Below, piece after piece: positions 15,576 through 24,263 of a DNA stretch of 64,000 bases (position 1 is the first letter of the stretch; each line of letters starts with the position of its first letter). The position numbers and the translations under genes were made by a program. The stretch is from Bacillus_CJ salitolerans (GTDB lineage: Bacteria; Bacillota; Bacilli; Bacillales; SA4): assembly GCF_042680805.1 (NCBI RefSeq), contig NZ_JBHUEM010000003.1:372001-436000 (forward strand). Direction: 5' to 3'. Under the pieces are notes generated by a model, which was not told the DNA's origin, made no database searches, and saw only the letters and a list, made by a program, of their open reading frames with translations.

Positions 15576-16703
15576 ATGACTCAATATGAAACGTTTATTA
15601 AGATTCGTCGAGAACTACACCAAATACCTGAAATTGGATATAAGGAGTTTAAAACACAAACTTATTTGTTAAATTATCTTCAATCACTCCCGTCTGAGCG
15701 TATCGACATTAGACCATGGAGGACTGGTGTTTTTGTAAAGGTTCATGGAACAAATTCAAGCAAAATTATCGGTTACAGAGCCGATATTGATGGCTTGCCA
15801 ATTTCGGAAGAAACGAACCTACCATTTCAGTCTATTCATGAAGGATACATGCATGCATGTGGTCATGATTTCCACATGAGTATTGCTTTAGGTGTTTTAA
15901 CGAAGCTTGTAAATGATCCAATAAAAGACGATGTATTATTTATGTTCCAGCCAGCAGAGGAAGGACCTGGCGGGGCTGAACCGATGCTAATGAGTGATAT
16001 TTTTTTGAATTGGAAGCCTGATCTAATTATGGCACTTCATATTGCTCCGGAGTATCCTGTTGGAACGATTGCAACAAAAGAGGGTCTATTATTTGCCAAT
16101 ACATCTGAACTATTTATCGATTTGACTGGAAAAGGTGGGCATGCTGCTTATCCACACAACACAAATGATATGGTAGTTGCAGCATGCTCTCTCGTTACGC
16201 AATTACAATCGATCGTATCCAGAAATGTCGATCCTCTAGACAGTGCTGTAATTACAATCGGAAAGATTACAGGAGGAACAGTACAAAACATTATTGCAGA
16301 AAAGGCTAGACTTGAAGGGACAATTAGAACGCTTTCTGTCGAATCGATGGATAAAGTAAAAGAACGTATCGAGGCTATTGTAAAAGGGGTTGAGATAGGT
16401 TATTCATGTCAAACTTTGATTGATTACGGTTCAATGTATTACCAAGTATATAATCATGAGGTGTCAACTAGAGAGTTCATGGAATTTGTTCAAAACCAAA
16501 CTGACATACACCTCATTGAGTGTAAGGAAGCAATGACAGGTGAAGATTTCGGCTATATGATTAAAGATATCCCTGGCTTCATGTTCTGGTTAGGTGTTGA
16601 TTCTGAATATGGACTACATCATTCTAAGTTAACCCCTAATGAAGAAGCCATCGGAAAAGCAATTGAATTAATAAGTGGATATTTAAATTGGAAGAGTAAG
16701 TAG
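15576..16703 (+). CDS. ykuR: N-acetyldiaminopimelate deacetylase
   Basis: This 375-residue M20-family metal-dependent deacetylase removes the acetyl group from N-acetyl-LL-diaminopimelate, the third step of the pathway begun by DapH. Metal-site motifs are visible: RADIDGLPI, HACGHDFHMS near residue 94, FQPAEEGPGG near residue 130, and a C-terminal GLHHSKLTP. The dimerisation insert begins at about residue 175. The ATG at 15576 has AGGGGA six bases upstream and gives the family length; an in-frame ATG at 15558 has no ribosome site. Synteny with B. subtilis dapH-ykuR is complete. Confidence 0.92.
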   Translation: MTQYETFIKIRRELHQIPEIGYKEFKTQTYLLNYLQSLPSERIDIRPWRTGVFVKVHGTNSSKIIGYRADIDGLPISEETNLPFQSIHEGYMHACGHDFHMSIALGVLTKLVNDPIKDDVLFMFQPAEEGPGGAEPMLMSDIFLNWKPDLIMALHIAPEYPVGTIATKEGLLFANTSELFIDLTGKGGHAAYPHNTNDMVVAACSLVTQLQSIVSRNVDPLDSAVITIGKITGGTVQNIIAEKARLEGTIRTLSVESMDKVKERIEAIVKGVEIGYSCQTLIDYGSMYYQVYNHEVSTREFMEFVQNQTDIHLIECKEAMTGEDFGYMIKDIPGFMFWLGVDSEYGLHHSKLTPNEEAIGKAIELISGYLNWKSK

Positions 16704-16817
16704 TAATTAGATCAACATACACAGACTTCTTAGACTATTTTTCTACCTTGATATCATGTGTGATGTAGTATATTTTCGATGCTTTTGTTGCACATTACAC
16801 TTGAGGAGGTGGATGAA

Positions 16818-17063
16818 ATGGCTCGTATTGGTGTAGAGGGATCTTTAACAGATGTACGTGATGCCTTAAAAGAAAGAGGCTATGACATCGTAGACTTACG
16901 AGGAGAAAATGATGCAAAGAATTGTGACTGCTGCGTCGTTACAGGATTAGATTCCAATGTAATGGGTATTAGCAATACAGTAACAGCTGGTTCGGTTATA
17001 GAAGCAAACGGTCTTACAGCAGAGGAAATATGCCAGCAAGTTGAAAGTAGACTACAAAGATAA
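16818..17063 (+). CDS. ykuS: UPF0180 family protein YkuS
   Basis: This 81-residue protein begins MARIGVEGSLTDVRDALKER and has a CDCCVVTGLDSNVMGI core, matching UPF0180/YkuS. Its function is unknown. The ATG at 16818 follows AGGAGG at 16804-16809 with an 8-base spacer. The cysteines in NCDCC could bind metal, but this is not known for the family. A terminator follows at once, so it is probably monocistronic or the end of the dapH-ykuR unit. Confidence 0.9.
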   Translation: MARIGVEGSLTDVRDALKERGYDIVDLRGENDAKNCDCCVVTGLDSNVMGISNTVTAGSVIEANGLTAEEICQQVESRLQR

Positions 17064-17064
17064 G

Positions 17065-17093
17065 AAGAACAGCCATTAGCTGTTCTTTTTTTG
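17065..17093 (+). terminator. Terminator of ykuS
   Basis: AAGAACAGC and GCTGTTCTT form a stem with a 5-base loop, followed by a T-run. Confidence 0.85.
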
Positions 17094-17109
17094 TAAGTTA
17101 AAAAAGTAT

Positions 17110-17276
17110 AAGTTTCTGGTGTTTAGTTTATACAATGTTACTTCTAAGCGCCCAGCCAAGATGAAATGGCGACGATCTTTGCCATTTCATCCTACTCGAG
17201 GGAAAAAGAAAAATCACTTTTCCCTATGGTCAAATGCTCTGCCTTAGGCTAAACGGGGCGCACTGTGCCTTTTGTT
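17110..17276. repeat. Dispersed cloverleaf-like repeat, copy 3
   Basis: Order: GTTTAGTTTATACAATGTTA, AGCGCCCAGCC, GATGAAATGGC...GCCATTTCATC hairpin, CTACTCGAGGGAAAAAG...CTTTTCCC hairpin, GGTCAAATGCTCTGCC, GGCTAAACGGGGCGC and GTGCCTTTTGTTC. The third hairpin is missing (GGTCAAATGCTCTG reads straight through), so this is a short form. The outer segments GCGCCC and GGGCGC, and AGCC and GGCT, are complementary and close the structure. It lies between the converging ykuS and ykuT genes. Confidence 0.85.
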
Positions 17277-17305
17277 CTATCAAGTATAATGGATTTGATT
17301 AGTAT

Positions 17306-18148
17306 TTATTGTTGATCTTTCTTTTCAACATAAACTTGATGAGGATAAGGGATTTCAATTCCATGTTTATCAAGTGCTTGCTTCAGAGCTTTTCGTAGTT
17401 TTCGCTCAGCAGCCCATTGTCCCATATTTTCAGTTTTTGCAATGATACGAATGACTACATCAGAAGTACCTAGTGATTGAACTCCAATTACATTTGGACC
17501 TTCTTTAATGGTCTCATCTTCTTTTGCTATTTGATCACAAGTTTCTTGAAGTACGTGAATTGCGTTATCTATATCATCATCATACGATATTCCAATATCT
17601 ACAAGTGCCCTCATATTTCCTCTGGAGTGGTTGCTTAAACTCGAGATTTGTCTGTTTGGAATGTAATGAAGCGTTCCGTCAAATCCACGAACTTGGGTAG
17701 TTCGTAGTCCAACGGCTTCAACAATTCCAGAAAAACCTGCGGTTGTAACATAGTCATCCACATCAATTTGTTTTTCTAATAATAAGAAAAAACCCGTAAC
17801 AACATCACTCACTAACCCTTGGGCGCCAAACCCTATTGCTAGACCTACGACTCCAGCCCCTGCTAATAAAGCTTTTGCATCATAATTAAATATCTCGAAA
17901 ACCATGACAGTAAATATAAACATAAGTATGTAAGAAAAGACATTTGTTGCAAGGCTTTCTAACGTTTTTGCTCTGCCTAATGATACATTATCACGTTCGA
18001 CGACTTTTTTGAATGAGCGTTTTATTAGCGATTTTCCTGCTTGCTTCACAATAAGAAAAACAAATAGGATAATGACTAGCCTTACTACTATTTGTCCAGA
18101 ACCTACGATTAGGCTAGTCCAATCAATTTGCTCGAGTGAAAAATTCAT
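17306..18148 (-). CDS. ykuT: Small-conductance mechanosensitive channel (MscS family)
   Basis: This 280-residue MscS-type channel opens under membrane tension to release solutes on osmotic downshock. There are three membrane segments; the pore helix includes AKALLAGAGVVGLAIGFGAQ (about residues 90-110), followed by the beta domain and the FxxP-like FNLPN-equivalent LHYIPNRQI. It matches B. subtilis YkuT in family, size and position opposite ykuU. It is transcribed leftward from the shared ykuT-ykuU intergenic region. The start ATG is preceded by AAAGGAATG. Confidence 0.9.
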   Translation of the reverse strand: MNFSLEQIDWTSLIVGSGQIVVRLVIILFVFLIVKQAGKSLIKRSFKKVVERDNVSLGRAKTLESLATNVFSYILMFIFTVMVFEIFNYDAKALLAGAGVVGLAIGFGAQGLVSDVVTGFFLLLEKQIDVDDYVTTAGFSGIVEAVGLRTTQVRGFDGTLHYIPNRQISSLSNHSRGNMRALVDIGISYDDDIDNAIHVLQETCDQIAKEDETIKEGPNVIGVQSLGTSDVVIRIIAKTENMGQWAAERKLRKALKQALDKHGIEIPYPHQVYVEKKDQQ

Positions 18149-18278
18149 GATGATTACATTCCTTTCTTGCTAAAACTTATAAAGAGCATATTAGTATATT
18201 CCCTTTTTTCAACATGTTAAACTAATAGTAGGGAAAAAATGTAATAAATTGTAACGAATAACGAAAAAATCCTATTAT

Positions 18279-18330
18279 TTATAATAATTACTTATTAATA
18301 TTGACTATTATCAACTTACTTGTTTATACT
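18279..18330 (+). promoter_or_regulatory. Candidate sigma-A promoter of ykuU with PerR/Fur-like box
   Basis: TTGACT (18301-18306) and TATACT (18325-18330) are spaced by 18 bp. Just upstream, TTATAATAATTACTT at 18279-18293 matches the first 12 positions of the PerR box TTATAATNATTATAA. Control of a peroxiredoxin by PerR would make sense, but the right half of the site is poor. Confidence 0.4.
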
Positions 18331-18415
18331 TTTTACATGGATTAAAATGGGAATTGGTTGAGAATACTAATTTGGTGTTCTTAATTGAAATATTTAATTT
18401 TTGGAGGGAATACAT

Positions 18416-18964
18416 ATGGCAGAGCGCATGGTAGGAAAGCAAGCACCACGGTTTGAAATGGATGCAGTACTTGCAAATAAGGAGTTTGGAAAAGTTAGTC
18501 TAGAAGAAAACATGAAAAATGATAAGTGGACAGTGTTATTCTTCTATCCAATGGACTTTACGTTTGTATGTCCAACGGAGATTACTTCTTTATCAGACCG
18601 CTATGATGAGTTTGAAGACTTAGATGCGGAGGTAATTGGAGTATCAACTGATACCATCCACACCCACCTTGCATGGATTAAAACAGATCGTAATGATAAT
18701 GGCCTTGGAGATTTAAAATATCCTTTAGCTGCTGATACGAATCATCTTGTTTCGAGGGATTACGGGGTATTGATTGAAGAAGAAGGTATTGCTCTTCGTG
18801 GTCTATTTATTATAAGTCCAGATGGAGAACTAATGTATTCTGTTGTAAATCATAATAACATTGGCCGTGATGTAGATGAAACATTACGTGTTCTTCAAGC
18901 TCTTCAAACTGGTGGACTTTGCCCGGCAAACTGGAAGCCTGGTCAAGCAACATTGAACGTATAA
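18416..18964 (+). CDS. ykuU: 2-Cys peroxiredoxin
   Basis: This 182-residue AhpC/Prx1-type peroxiredoxin reduces hydrogen peroxide and organic peroxides in the cytosol. The peroxidatic Cys is C52 in DFTFVCPTEI, and the resolving Cys is C169 in GGLCPANW close to the C-terminus. The ATG at 18416 follows TTGGAGGGAA; an in-frame TTG at 18401 lies within that ribosome site. It is followed, after a terminator, by a thioredoxin-like gene, as in B. subtilis ykuU-ykuV, suggesting a peroxide defence and reductant pair. Confidence 0.93.
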   Translation: MAERMVGKQAPRFEMDAVLANKEFGKVSLEENMKNDKWTVLFFYPMDFTFVCPTEITSLSDRYDEFEDLDAEVIGVSTDTIHTHLAWIKTDRNDNGLGDLKYPLAADTNHLVSRDYGVLIEEEGIALRGLFIISPDGELMYSVVNHNNIGRDVDETLRVLQALQTGGLCPANWKPGQATLNV

Positions 18965-18972
18965 CCTGTAAT

Positions 18973-19002
18973 AAGGTCTAACAAATAATGTTAGACCTTT
19001 TT
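18973..19002 (+). terminator. Terminator or attenuator between ykuU and ykuV
   Basis: AAGGTCTAACA and TGTTAGACCTT form a stem with a short loop, followed by T residues. ykuV starts only 25 bp later, so it may partly attenuate a shared transcript. Confidence 0.8.
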
Positions 19003-19027
19003 AGTCCATTAAAAGGAGGAAAAAGAG

Positions 19028-19477
19028 ATGAAGCTAAGAGAACAGATGCCACCGTTAGAAGGAGCAACTGCCTGGATAAATGGAGAGGTTACAAAAGAGC
19101 AGCTAATTGGGGAGAAACCTACGCTCATTCATTTCTGGTCCGTTAGCTGTTACTTATGTAAAGAAGCGATGCCAGACATTAATCTGTTTAGAGATAACTA
19201 TCGTGATAGACTAAATGTTATTGCCGTACATATGCCAAGGTCAGAAGAAGATTTAGATATAGAAAAAATCAAGGATGTCGCAAACGAACATGATATTACT
19301 CAGCCTATTTTTGTCGATAGTGAGCATAAATTAACAGATGCATTTCAAAACGAATATGTTCCAGCTTACTATGTATTTGATAGAGATGGAAATTTACGAC
19401 ACTTTCAAGCAGGTGGAAGTGGCATGAAGATGCTTACTAAACGGGTTGATCGTGTTTTAAATGAAGCGGCACAGTGA
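19028..19477 (+). CDS. ykuV: Thioredoxin-like thiol-disulfide oxidoreductase YkuV
   Basis: This 149-residue thioredoxin-fold protein is of the TlpA/ResA-like type. The redox motif is C41-Y-L-C44 in FWSVSCYLCKEAMP, and the cis-Pro segment is EYVPAYYVFDRDG near residue 115. There is no signal peptide or membrane anchor, so it acts in the cytosol like B. subtilis YkuV, for which thiol-disulfide exchange has been characterised structurally. The start ATG has AAAGGAGGAAAAAG upstream. Confidence 0.9.
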   Translation: MKLREQMPPLEGATAWINGEVTKEQLIGEKPTLIHFWSVSCYLCKEAMPDINLFRDNYRDRLNVIAVHMPRSEEDLDIEKIKDVANEHDITQPIFVDSEHKLTDAFQNEYVPAYYVFDRDGNLRHFQAGGSGMKMLTKRVDRVLNEAAQ

Positions 19478-19487
19478 ATTTGAACTA

Positions 19488-19512
19488 GATCCAGTGATTA
19501 GCTGGATCTTTT
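19488..19512 (+). terminator. Terminator of ykuV
   Basis: AGATCCAG and CTGGATCT form a stem with a 6-base loop, followed by TTTG. Confidence 0.65.
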
Positions 19513-19684
19513 GCGTTTTATGCAAGGAAAGTACTAGGTTTTATTGGAATTAAAACCTTCAAAAAAAGGAAATAAAATACTGGTAATTTACTTCGGAATC
19601 CGATATATTTTAATATACGTCGTATTTTTTGTCATTTCTGAATATATATTTATTTGTTTCAGTCGGAACTAAGGAGGGAACATA

Positions 19685-21433
19685 ATGGAAACATTTAAAA
19701 AGCTGAAGCAATTTTACTGGCCTTATCGTAACTTTTTTTACTGGTCAATGTTTTTCTTATTATTTGTAACGGCAATTACAGTTGTCTATCCGATGATTTT
19801 GCAATACACGATCGATAATGTGGTACTAGCTGGAAATTATAGCTATATTCCTTATTTATCTTTAGGATTTGTTGCGCTGATGATTATTAAAGGTATAACC
19901 ACATACTTTCATCAATACTTAGGTGATATGTTTGGTATACGATCGGTATATCGACTACGTAACGCACTGTATGAAAAACTGCAGTTTTTACCTTTTAGAT
20001 ATTATGACAATGCAAAGACAGGTGACCTCATGTCACGATTGACAGCTGATGTGGAAGGGTTTCGCTTCTTTTTATCATTTGGTTTCGCGGAATTGTTGAG
20101 ATTTACCTTACTAATAACGCTCAGTTTAGGTGTGATGTTTTATTACTCTGTACCTTTAACTTTGGTTACAATGGCAGCGTTACCGTTTCTTGCTGTCGTT
20201 GTTTATCAGTTTGATAAAAAGGTTCACCCTGCTTTTCGTGGAATTCGCAAGTCATTTGGACGGTTAAATACAAAGGTCCAAGAGAACATAAGTGGGATCA
20301 ATACTGTCAAATCTCTATCAAGAGAAGATTTTGAGATTGATAAGTTTAACACATCAAATGGAGACTACCGAGAAAAATATTTAACTACTTCAAATGTTTG
20401 GGCGAAGTATTTTCCATTAATGGAGTTTATAGGTAATATTTGTGTTGTGGCCTTACTCTCATATGGTGGATATCTAGTGATAAACGATTCTGTTCAACCA
20501 GGGGAGCTCGTCGCTTTTTTTAGTTTAGTGTGGTATATAATGTGGCCAATCATGAACCTTGGATTTGTTATTAATCTATTCTCACAAGCTAAAGCATCAG
20601 GTGAAAGATTGCTTGAAATATTAGAAGCAGATAACGAGATTCATGAAAAGGATAACCCAATTGAAAAAGAACGATTAGATGGAAATGTAGAATTCAAGGA
20701 TGTGTCCCTCCTGTACCGTAAAGAAGATGATGAAGCTTTAAAATCTGTTTCATTCCAAGCTCATCCAGGAAAAATAATTGGTTTAATAGGGGCAACTGGT
20801 AGTGGTAAAACAAGTATTACTCAGTTAATTACAAGGTTTTATGAACCAACGGAAGGTCAAATATTAGTGGATGGTATCGATATAAAAGAATATGCACTAC
20901 GGACACTTCGAAAGAATATAGGCTTTGTTCTTCAAGAATCCTTCTTATTCTCATCTTCCATTAGGGCCAACATTGCCTATGGGAATCCAGATGCGAGCAT
21001 GGAACAAATTATCGATGCTGCCAAACGTGCACAGGCTCATGAATTTATTATGGAAATGCCGGATGGGTATGACACGATGTTAGGTGAGAGAGGAATGGGG
21101 CTATCTGGAGGGCAAAAACAAAGAATCGCAATTGCAAGGGCCATTTTAATTGACCCTAGTATCCTAGTATTAGACGATGCAACAAGTGCGGTAGATATGG
21201 AAACAGAATTTAGAATTCAAAAGGCATTTAAAGAGGTTATGGATGGACGAACAACTTTTATTATTGCTCACCGGATTTCTTCCTTGAAGCATGCTGATGA
21301 AATCCTAGTGTTAGAGGATGGTATCGTAGTTGAAAGAGGCGTACATGAAGATTTATTGAAAAATAATGGTCCATATCAACGAATTTACGACATTCAATAT
21401 AAAGATCGAGAAGTCGTATTACAAGAACAATAG
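19685..21433 (+). CDS. yknU: Heterodimeric ABC exporter, degenerate-site subunit (YknU-like)
   Basis: This 582-residue half-transporter has six membrane helices (about residues 15-310) followed by a nucleotide-binding domain with Walker A GATGSGKT at 369-376 and the signature LSGGQKQR. The residue after Walker B is Asp rather than the catalytic Glu (ILVLDDATSAVD), which marks the degenerate site of a heterodimer. The partner gene starts 14 bp downstream. Length and position after ykuV fit B. subtilis YknU; YfiB is an alternative of similar design. The substrate is unknown (lipid or drug export is likely by analogy). The ribosome site is AAGGAGGGAAC. Confidence 0.8.
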   Translation: METFKKLKQFYWPYRNFFYWSMFFLLFVTAITVVYPMILQYTIDNVVLAGNYSYIPYLSLGFVALMIIKGITTYFHQYLGDMFGIRSVYRLRNALYEKLQFLPFRYYDNAKTGDLMSRLTADVEGFRFFLSFGFAELLRFTLLITLSLGVMFYYSVPLTLVTMAALPFLAVVVYQFDKKVHPAFRGIRKSFGRLNTKVQENISGINTVKSLSREDFEIDKFNTSNGDYREKYLTTSNVWAKYFPLMEFIGNICVVALLSYGGYLVINDSVQPGELVAFFSLVWYIMWPIMNLGFVINLFSQAKASGERLLEILEADNEIHEKDNPIEKERLDGNVEFKDVSLLYRKEDDEALKSVSFQAHPGKIIGLIGATGSGKTSITQLITRFYEPTEGQILVDGIDIKEYALRTLRKNIGFVLQESFLFSSSIRANIAYGNPDASMEQIIDAAKRAQAHEFIMEMPDGYDTMLGERGMGLSGGQKQRIAIARAILIDPSILVLDDATSAVDMETEFRIQKAFKEVMDGRTTFIIAHRISSLKHADEILVLEDGIVVERGVHEDLLKNNGPYQRIYDIQYKDREVVLQEQ

Positions 21434-21447
21434 GAGGGAGGATTAAT

Positions 21448-23265
21448 ATGAAAGGTAGAGAATCAAAAAAGCATTTAGATCGTTTCCACTATTCAACGGA
21501 ACAGGTAATCGAGAAACCGTTCAATTGGAAGCAGTTATCAAGGCTATTTAGTTATATGAAGCCATATTCAAAAAACTTACTTCCATTAGCATTTCTGGCA
21601 ATGATTGTTTCAACGGCTGTTCGGTTAATTGTACCGATTATCATAGGGGTATATACATTAGATTATGCAATTGCAGAAAAGAATTCAAAGCTACTGACGA
21701 CATTAGTTATCGTTATTGCCTGTTTATACTTGTTATCCTATATTGGAAATGTACTGAGAATTCGCTGGACGAACTTACTTGGTCAGAATATTATCTATGA
21801 TTTAAGGCAACATCTATTTACTCATGTACAGCGATTATCACATCGATTCTTTGATTCAAGGTCAGCTGGATCCATTCTAGTCCGAATATTGAACGACATC
21901 AACTCACTGCAGGAATTATTCACAAGTGGAGTCATCAACCTACTAATGGATTTAATTATGCTAATTGGGATTTTTGTAATCTTATTTTCATTAAGTCCCG
22001 AATTGACCATCGCAGTCATGATTATACTCCCAATTATGTTTTTCATCTCAACAAGTTTACGTAGGAAAATTCGTCGTTCGTGGCAGGTTGTCCGAATTAA
22101 ACAATCAAAATTGAACTCACATTTAAATGAAAGTATACAAGGAATTCGTGTTACTCAGTCATTTAAACAAGAGCATCAAAACATGGAGTTTTTTGATGGA
22201 GTGAACACAGAAACACATGATTCATGGCAAGATGCAACAAGGAAGAATGCCATGTTTAGGCCATTCGTTGAAATGTCAAATGCAATTGGTACAGCTATAC
22301 TAATTTGGTACGGTGCAAGTTTAATTGCCAATGACACGATTACGATCGGAATTTTTGTTTCCTTTGCTTTTTACTTAGGTATGTTCTGGGAGCCTATTTC
22401 TCGCCTTGGTCAAATTTATAATCAGTTGTTAATGGCGATGGCTTCCTCAGAGCGTATTTTTGAATTTCTTGATGAAAAGCCCAATGTTCCAGAAAAAGAA
22501 GGTGCCACTCGTTTAGAAAATATTAAAGGTCATATTGAGTTTGAACATGTAGAGTTTGCATATGATGAGAAACGAAAAGCACTGAAGGGTATTTCGCTTG
22601 AAATGAAGCCTGGTCAGACGGTAGCACTTGTCGGTCATACTGGTTCAGGGAAGACAACGATTGCAAATCTAGTGAGTCGTTTTTATGATCCCACTAGTGG
22701 AATCGTTAAAATCGATGGGAATAATCTGCGAGATGTCACGTTAGAAAGCATTCGTTCGCAAATAAGTGTTGTTCTTCAAGATACGTTTATTTTTTCAGGA
22801 ACCATTAAAGAGAATATTAGATTTGGAAATCCAGAAGCAAGTGATGAAGAAGTAGTAAAAGCAGCACAAGCGGTGGGTGCACATCTATTTATTGAGAAGC
22901 TTTCGAATAGCTATGATACCGAGGTTGAAGAACGAGGAAATATCCTCTCGGTTGGGGAACGACAGTTGATTTCTTTCGCAAGAGCCTTACTTGCAGATCC
23001 AAAAATATTAATACTCGATGAAGCAACAGCAAGTATAGACACCGAGACTGAAGTAAAGATTCAAACTGCACTTAAAACTTTACTCAAAGGTCGAACAGCG
23101 ATTATTATTGCTCATAGACTATCGACCATTCGAGAGGCAGACAATATTATTGTCCTCGATCATGGTGAAATAATTGAACAAGGTAACCATGCTCAATTAA
23201 TGGACGTGAAAGGCGAATACTACAAACTAGTGAAAGCTCAATTTAATATGCTTAGTGCTGGTTAA
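21448..23265 (+). CDS. yknV: Heterodimeric ABC exporter, catalytic subunit (YknV-like)
   Basis: This 605-residue half-transporter is paired with the preceding gene. A soluble N-terminal extension of about 35 residues (RFHYSTEQVIEKPFNWKQL) precedes six membrane helices. The nucleotide-binding domain has Walker A GHTGSGKT at 396-403 and a canonical Walker B with Glu (ILILDEATASID). Its signature is LSVGERQ rather than LSGGQ, which would complement the degenerate Walker B of the partner. The 14-bp gap with AGGAGGGAGG indicates one operon. The terminator follows directly. Confidence 0.8.
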   Translation: MKGRESKKHLDRFHYSTEQVIEKPFNWKQLSRLFSYMKPYSKNLLPLAFLAMIVSTAVRLIVPIIIGVYTLDYAIAEKNSKLLTTLVIVIACLYLLSYIGNVLRIRWTNLLGQNIIYDLRQHLFTHVQRLSHRFFDSRSAGSILVRILNDINSLQELFTSGVINLLMDLIMLIGIFVILFSLSPELTIAVMIILPIMFFISTSLRRKIRRSWQVVRIKQSKLNSHLNESIQGIRVTQSFKQEHQNMEFFDGVNTETHDSWQDATRKNAMFRPFVEMSNAIGTAILIWYGASLIANDTITIGIFVSFAFYLGMFWEPISRLGQIYNQLLMAMASSERIFEFLDEKPNVPEKEGATRLENIKGHIEFEHVEFAYDEKRKALKGISLEMKPGQTVALVGHTGSGKTTIANLVSRFYDPTSGIVKIDGNNLRDVTLESIRSQISVVLQDTFIFSGTIKENIRFGNPEASDEEVVKAAQAVGAHLFIEKLSNSYDTEVEERGNILSVGERQLISFARALLADPKILILDEATASIDTETEVKIQTALKTLLKGRTAIIIAHRLSTIREADNIIVLDHGEIIEQGNHAQLMDVKGEYYKLVKAQFNMLSAG

Positions 23266-23293
23266 AAGAAACTCGTTTCGAGTTTCTTTTTTT
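23264..23293 (+). terminator. Terminator of yknUV
   Basis: AAAAGAAACTC and GAGTTTCTTTT form a stem with a 5-base loop, followed by a T-run. It overlaps the stop codon. Confidence 0.88.
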
Positions 23294-23385
23294 GTGCGAA
23301 AATTTGAGAATTGGTCATTTGAAAAATAACTGAACGATATAAAGAAATGAAAGATCAATAGTGATCAATGAAAGTTAAATCAACA

Positions 23386-24105
23386 GAGGTAAGTAAAAGA
23401 AAAAACGAGGTAAGTAAAATAAGGAACGGGTAAGTAAAAAGTATAACGAGGAAAGTAATGCATATGAGAGGTAAGTAAAAGAAAAAACGAGGTAAGTAAA
23501 ATAAGGAACGGGGTAAGTAAAAAGTAAAACGAGGAAAGAAACGCGCAAGAGAGGTAAGTAAAAGATGAACCGAGGTAAGTAAAATAAGGAGCGGGGTAAG
23601 TAAAAAGTAAAACGAGGAAAGTAATGCACAAGAGAGGTAAGTAAAAGATGAACCGAGGTAAGTAAAATAAGGAGCGGGGAAAGTAAAAAGTAAAACGAGG
23701 AAAGTAATGCGCAAGAGAGGTAAGTAAAAGATGAAACGAGGTAAGTAAAATAAGGAACGGGGTAAGTAAAAAGTAAAACGAGGAAAGTAATGCACAAGAG
23801 AGGTAAGTAAAAGATGAAACGAGGTAAGTAAAATAAGGAGCGGGGTAAGTAAAAAGTAAAACGAGGAAAGTAATGCACAAGAGAGGTAAGTAAAAGATAA
23901 AACGAGGTAAGTAAAATAAGGAACGGGGTAAGTAAAAAGTAAAACGAGGAAAGTAATGCACAAGAGAGGTAAGTAAAAGATAAAACGAGGTAAGTAAAAT
24001 AAGGAACGGGGAAAGTAAAAAGTAAAACGAGGAAAGTAATGCGCACGAGAGGTAAGTAAAAGATGAAATGAGGTAAGTAAAATAAGGAACGGGGTAAGAA
24101 AAAAT
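23386..24105. repeat. Hierarchical minisatellite, nine 83-bp units
   Basis: Eight full units and a partial ninth begin at 23386, 23468, 23551, 23634, 23717, 23800, 23883, 23966 and 24049. The first unit is 82 bp (one G missing) and the others are 83 bp. Each unit consists of four related subunits of 21, 21, 21 and 20 bp, all built on GAGGTAAGTAAAA: GAGGTAAGTAAAAGATGAAAC, GAGGTAAGTAAAATAAGGAAC and so on. Purines dominate the plus strand. All three minus-strand frames are open for about 200-255 codons only because the repeat lacks stops in that direction; 83 is not a multiple of three, there is no ribosome site, and the products would be Phe/Leu/Tyr/Pro monotony. No gene is called. Confidence 0.93.
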
Positions 24106-24263
24106 AGAGCAAGTAACCGAAACAGAGTTAAAATTCCTGCTTTTCACCCTTTCTCAAGGAAAGAAGAGTGGAAAATAATACTATATAGGAGAAACAGTAT
24201 GTATTACCATAGACACATCACCATTTTTCTAAAATTGCCATATATATAAGAGGGGTGATATTT

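Noticed and set aside
23386..24105. CRISPR array
   Set aside because: The regular period is fully repetitive; there are no unique spacers between repeats and no cas genes.
23355..24147. Three overlapping long minus-strand reading frames (202, 245 and 255 codons) rich in Phe, Tyr, Leu and Pro
   Set aside because: They are a by-product of the 83-bp minisatellite, which lacks stops on that strand in every frame. They have no ribosome site, and the unit is not a multiple of three.
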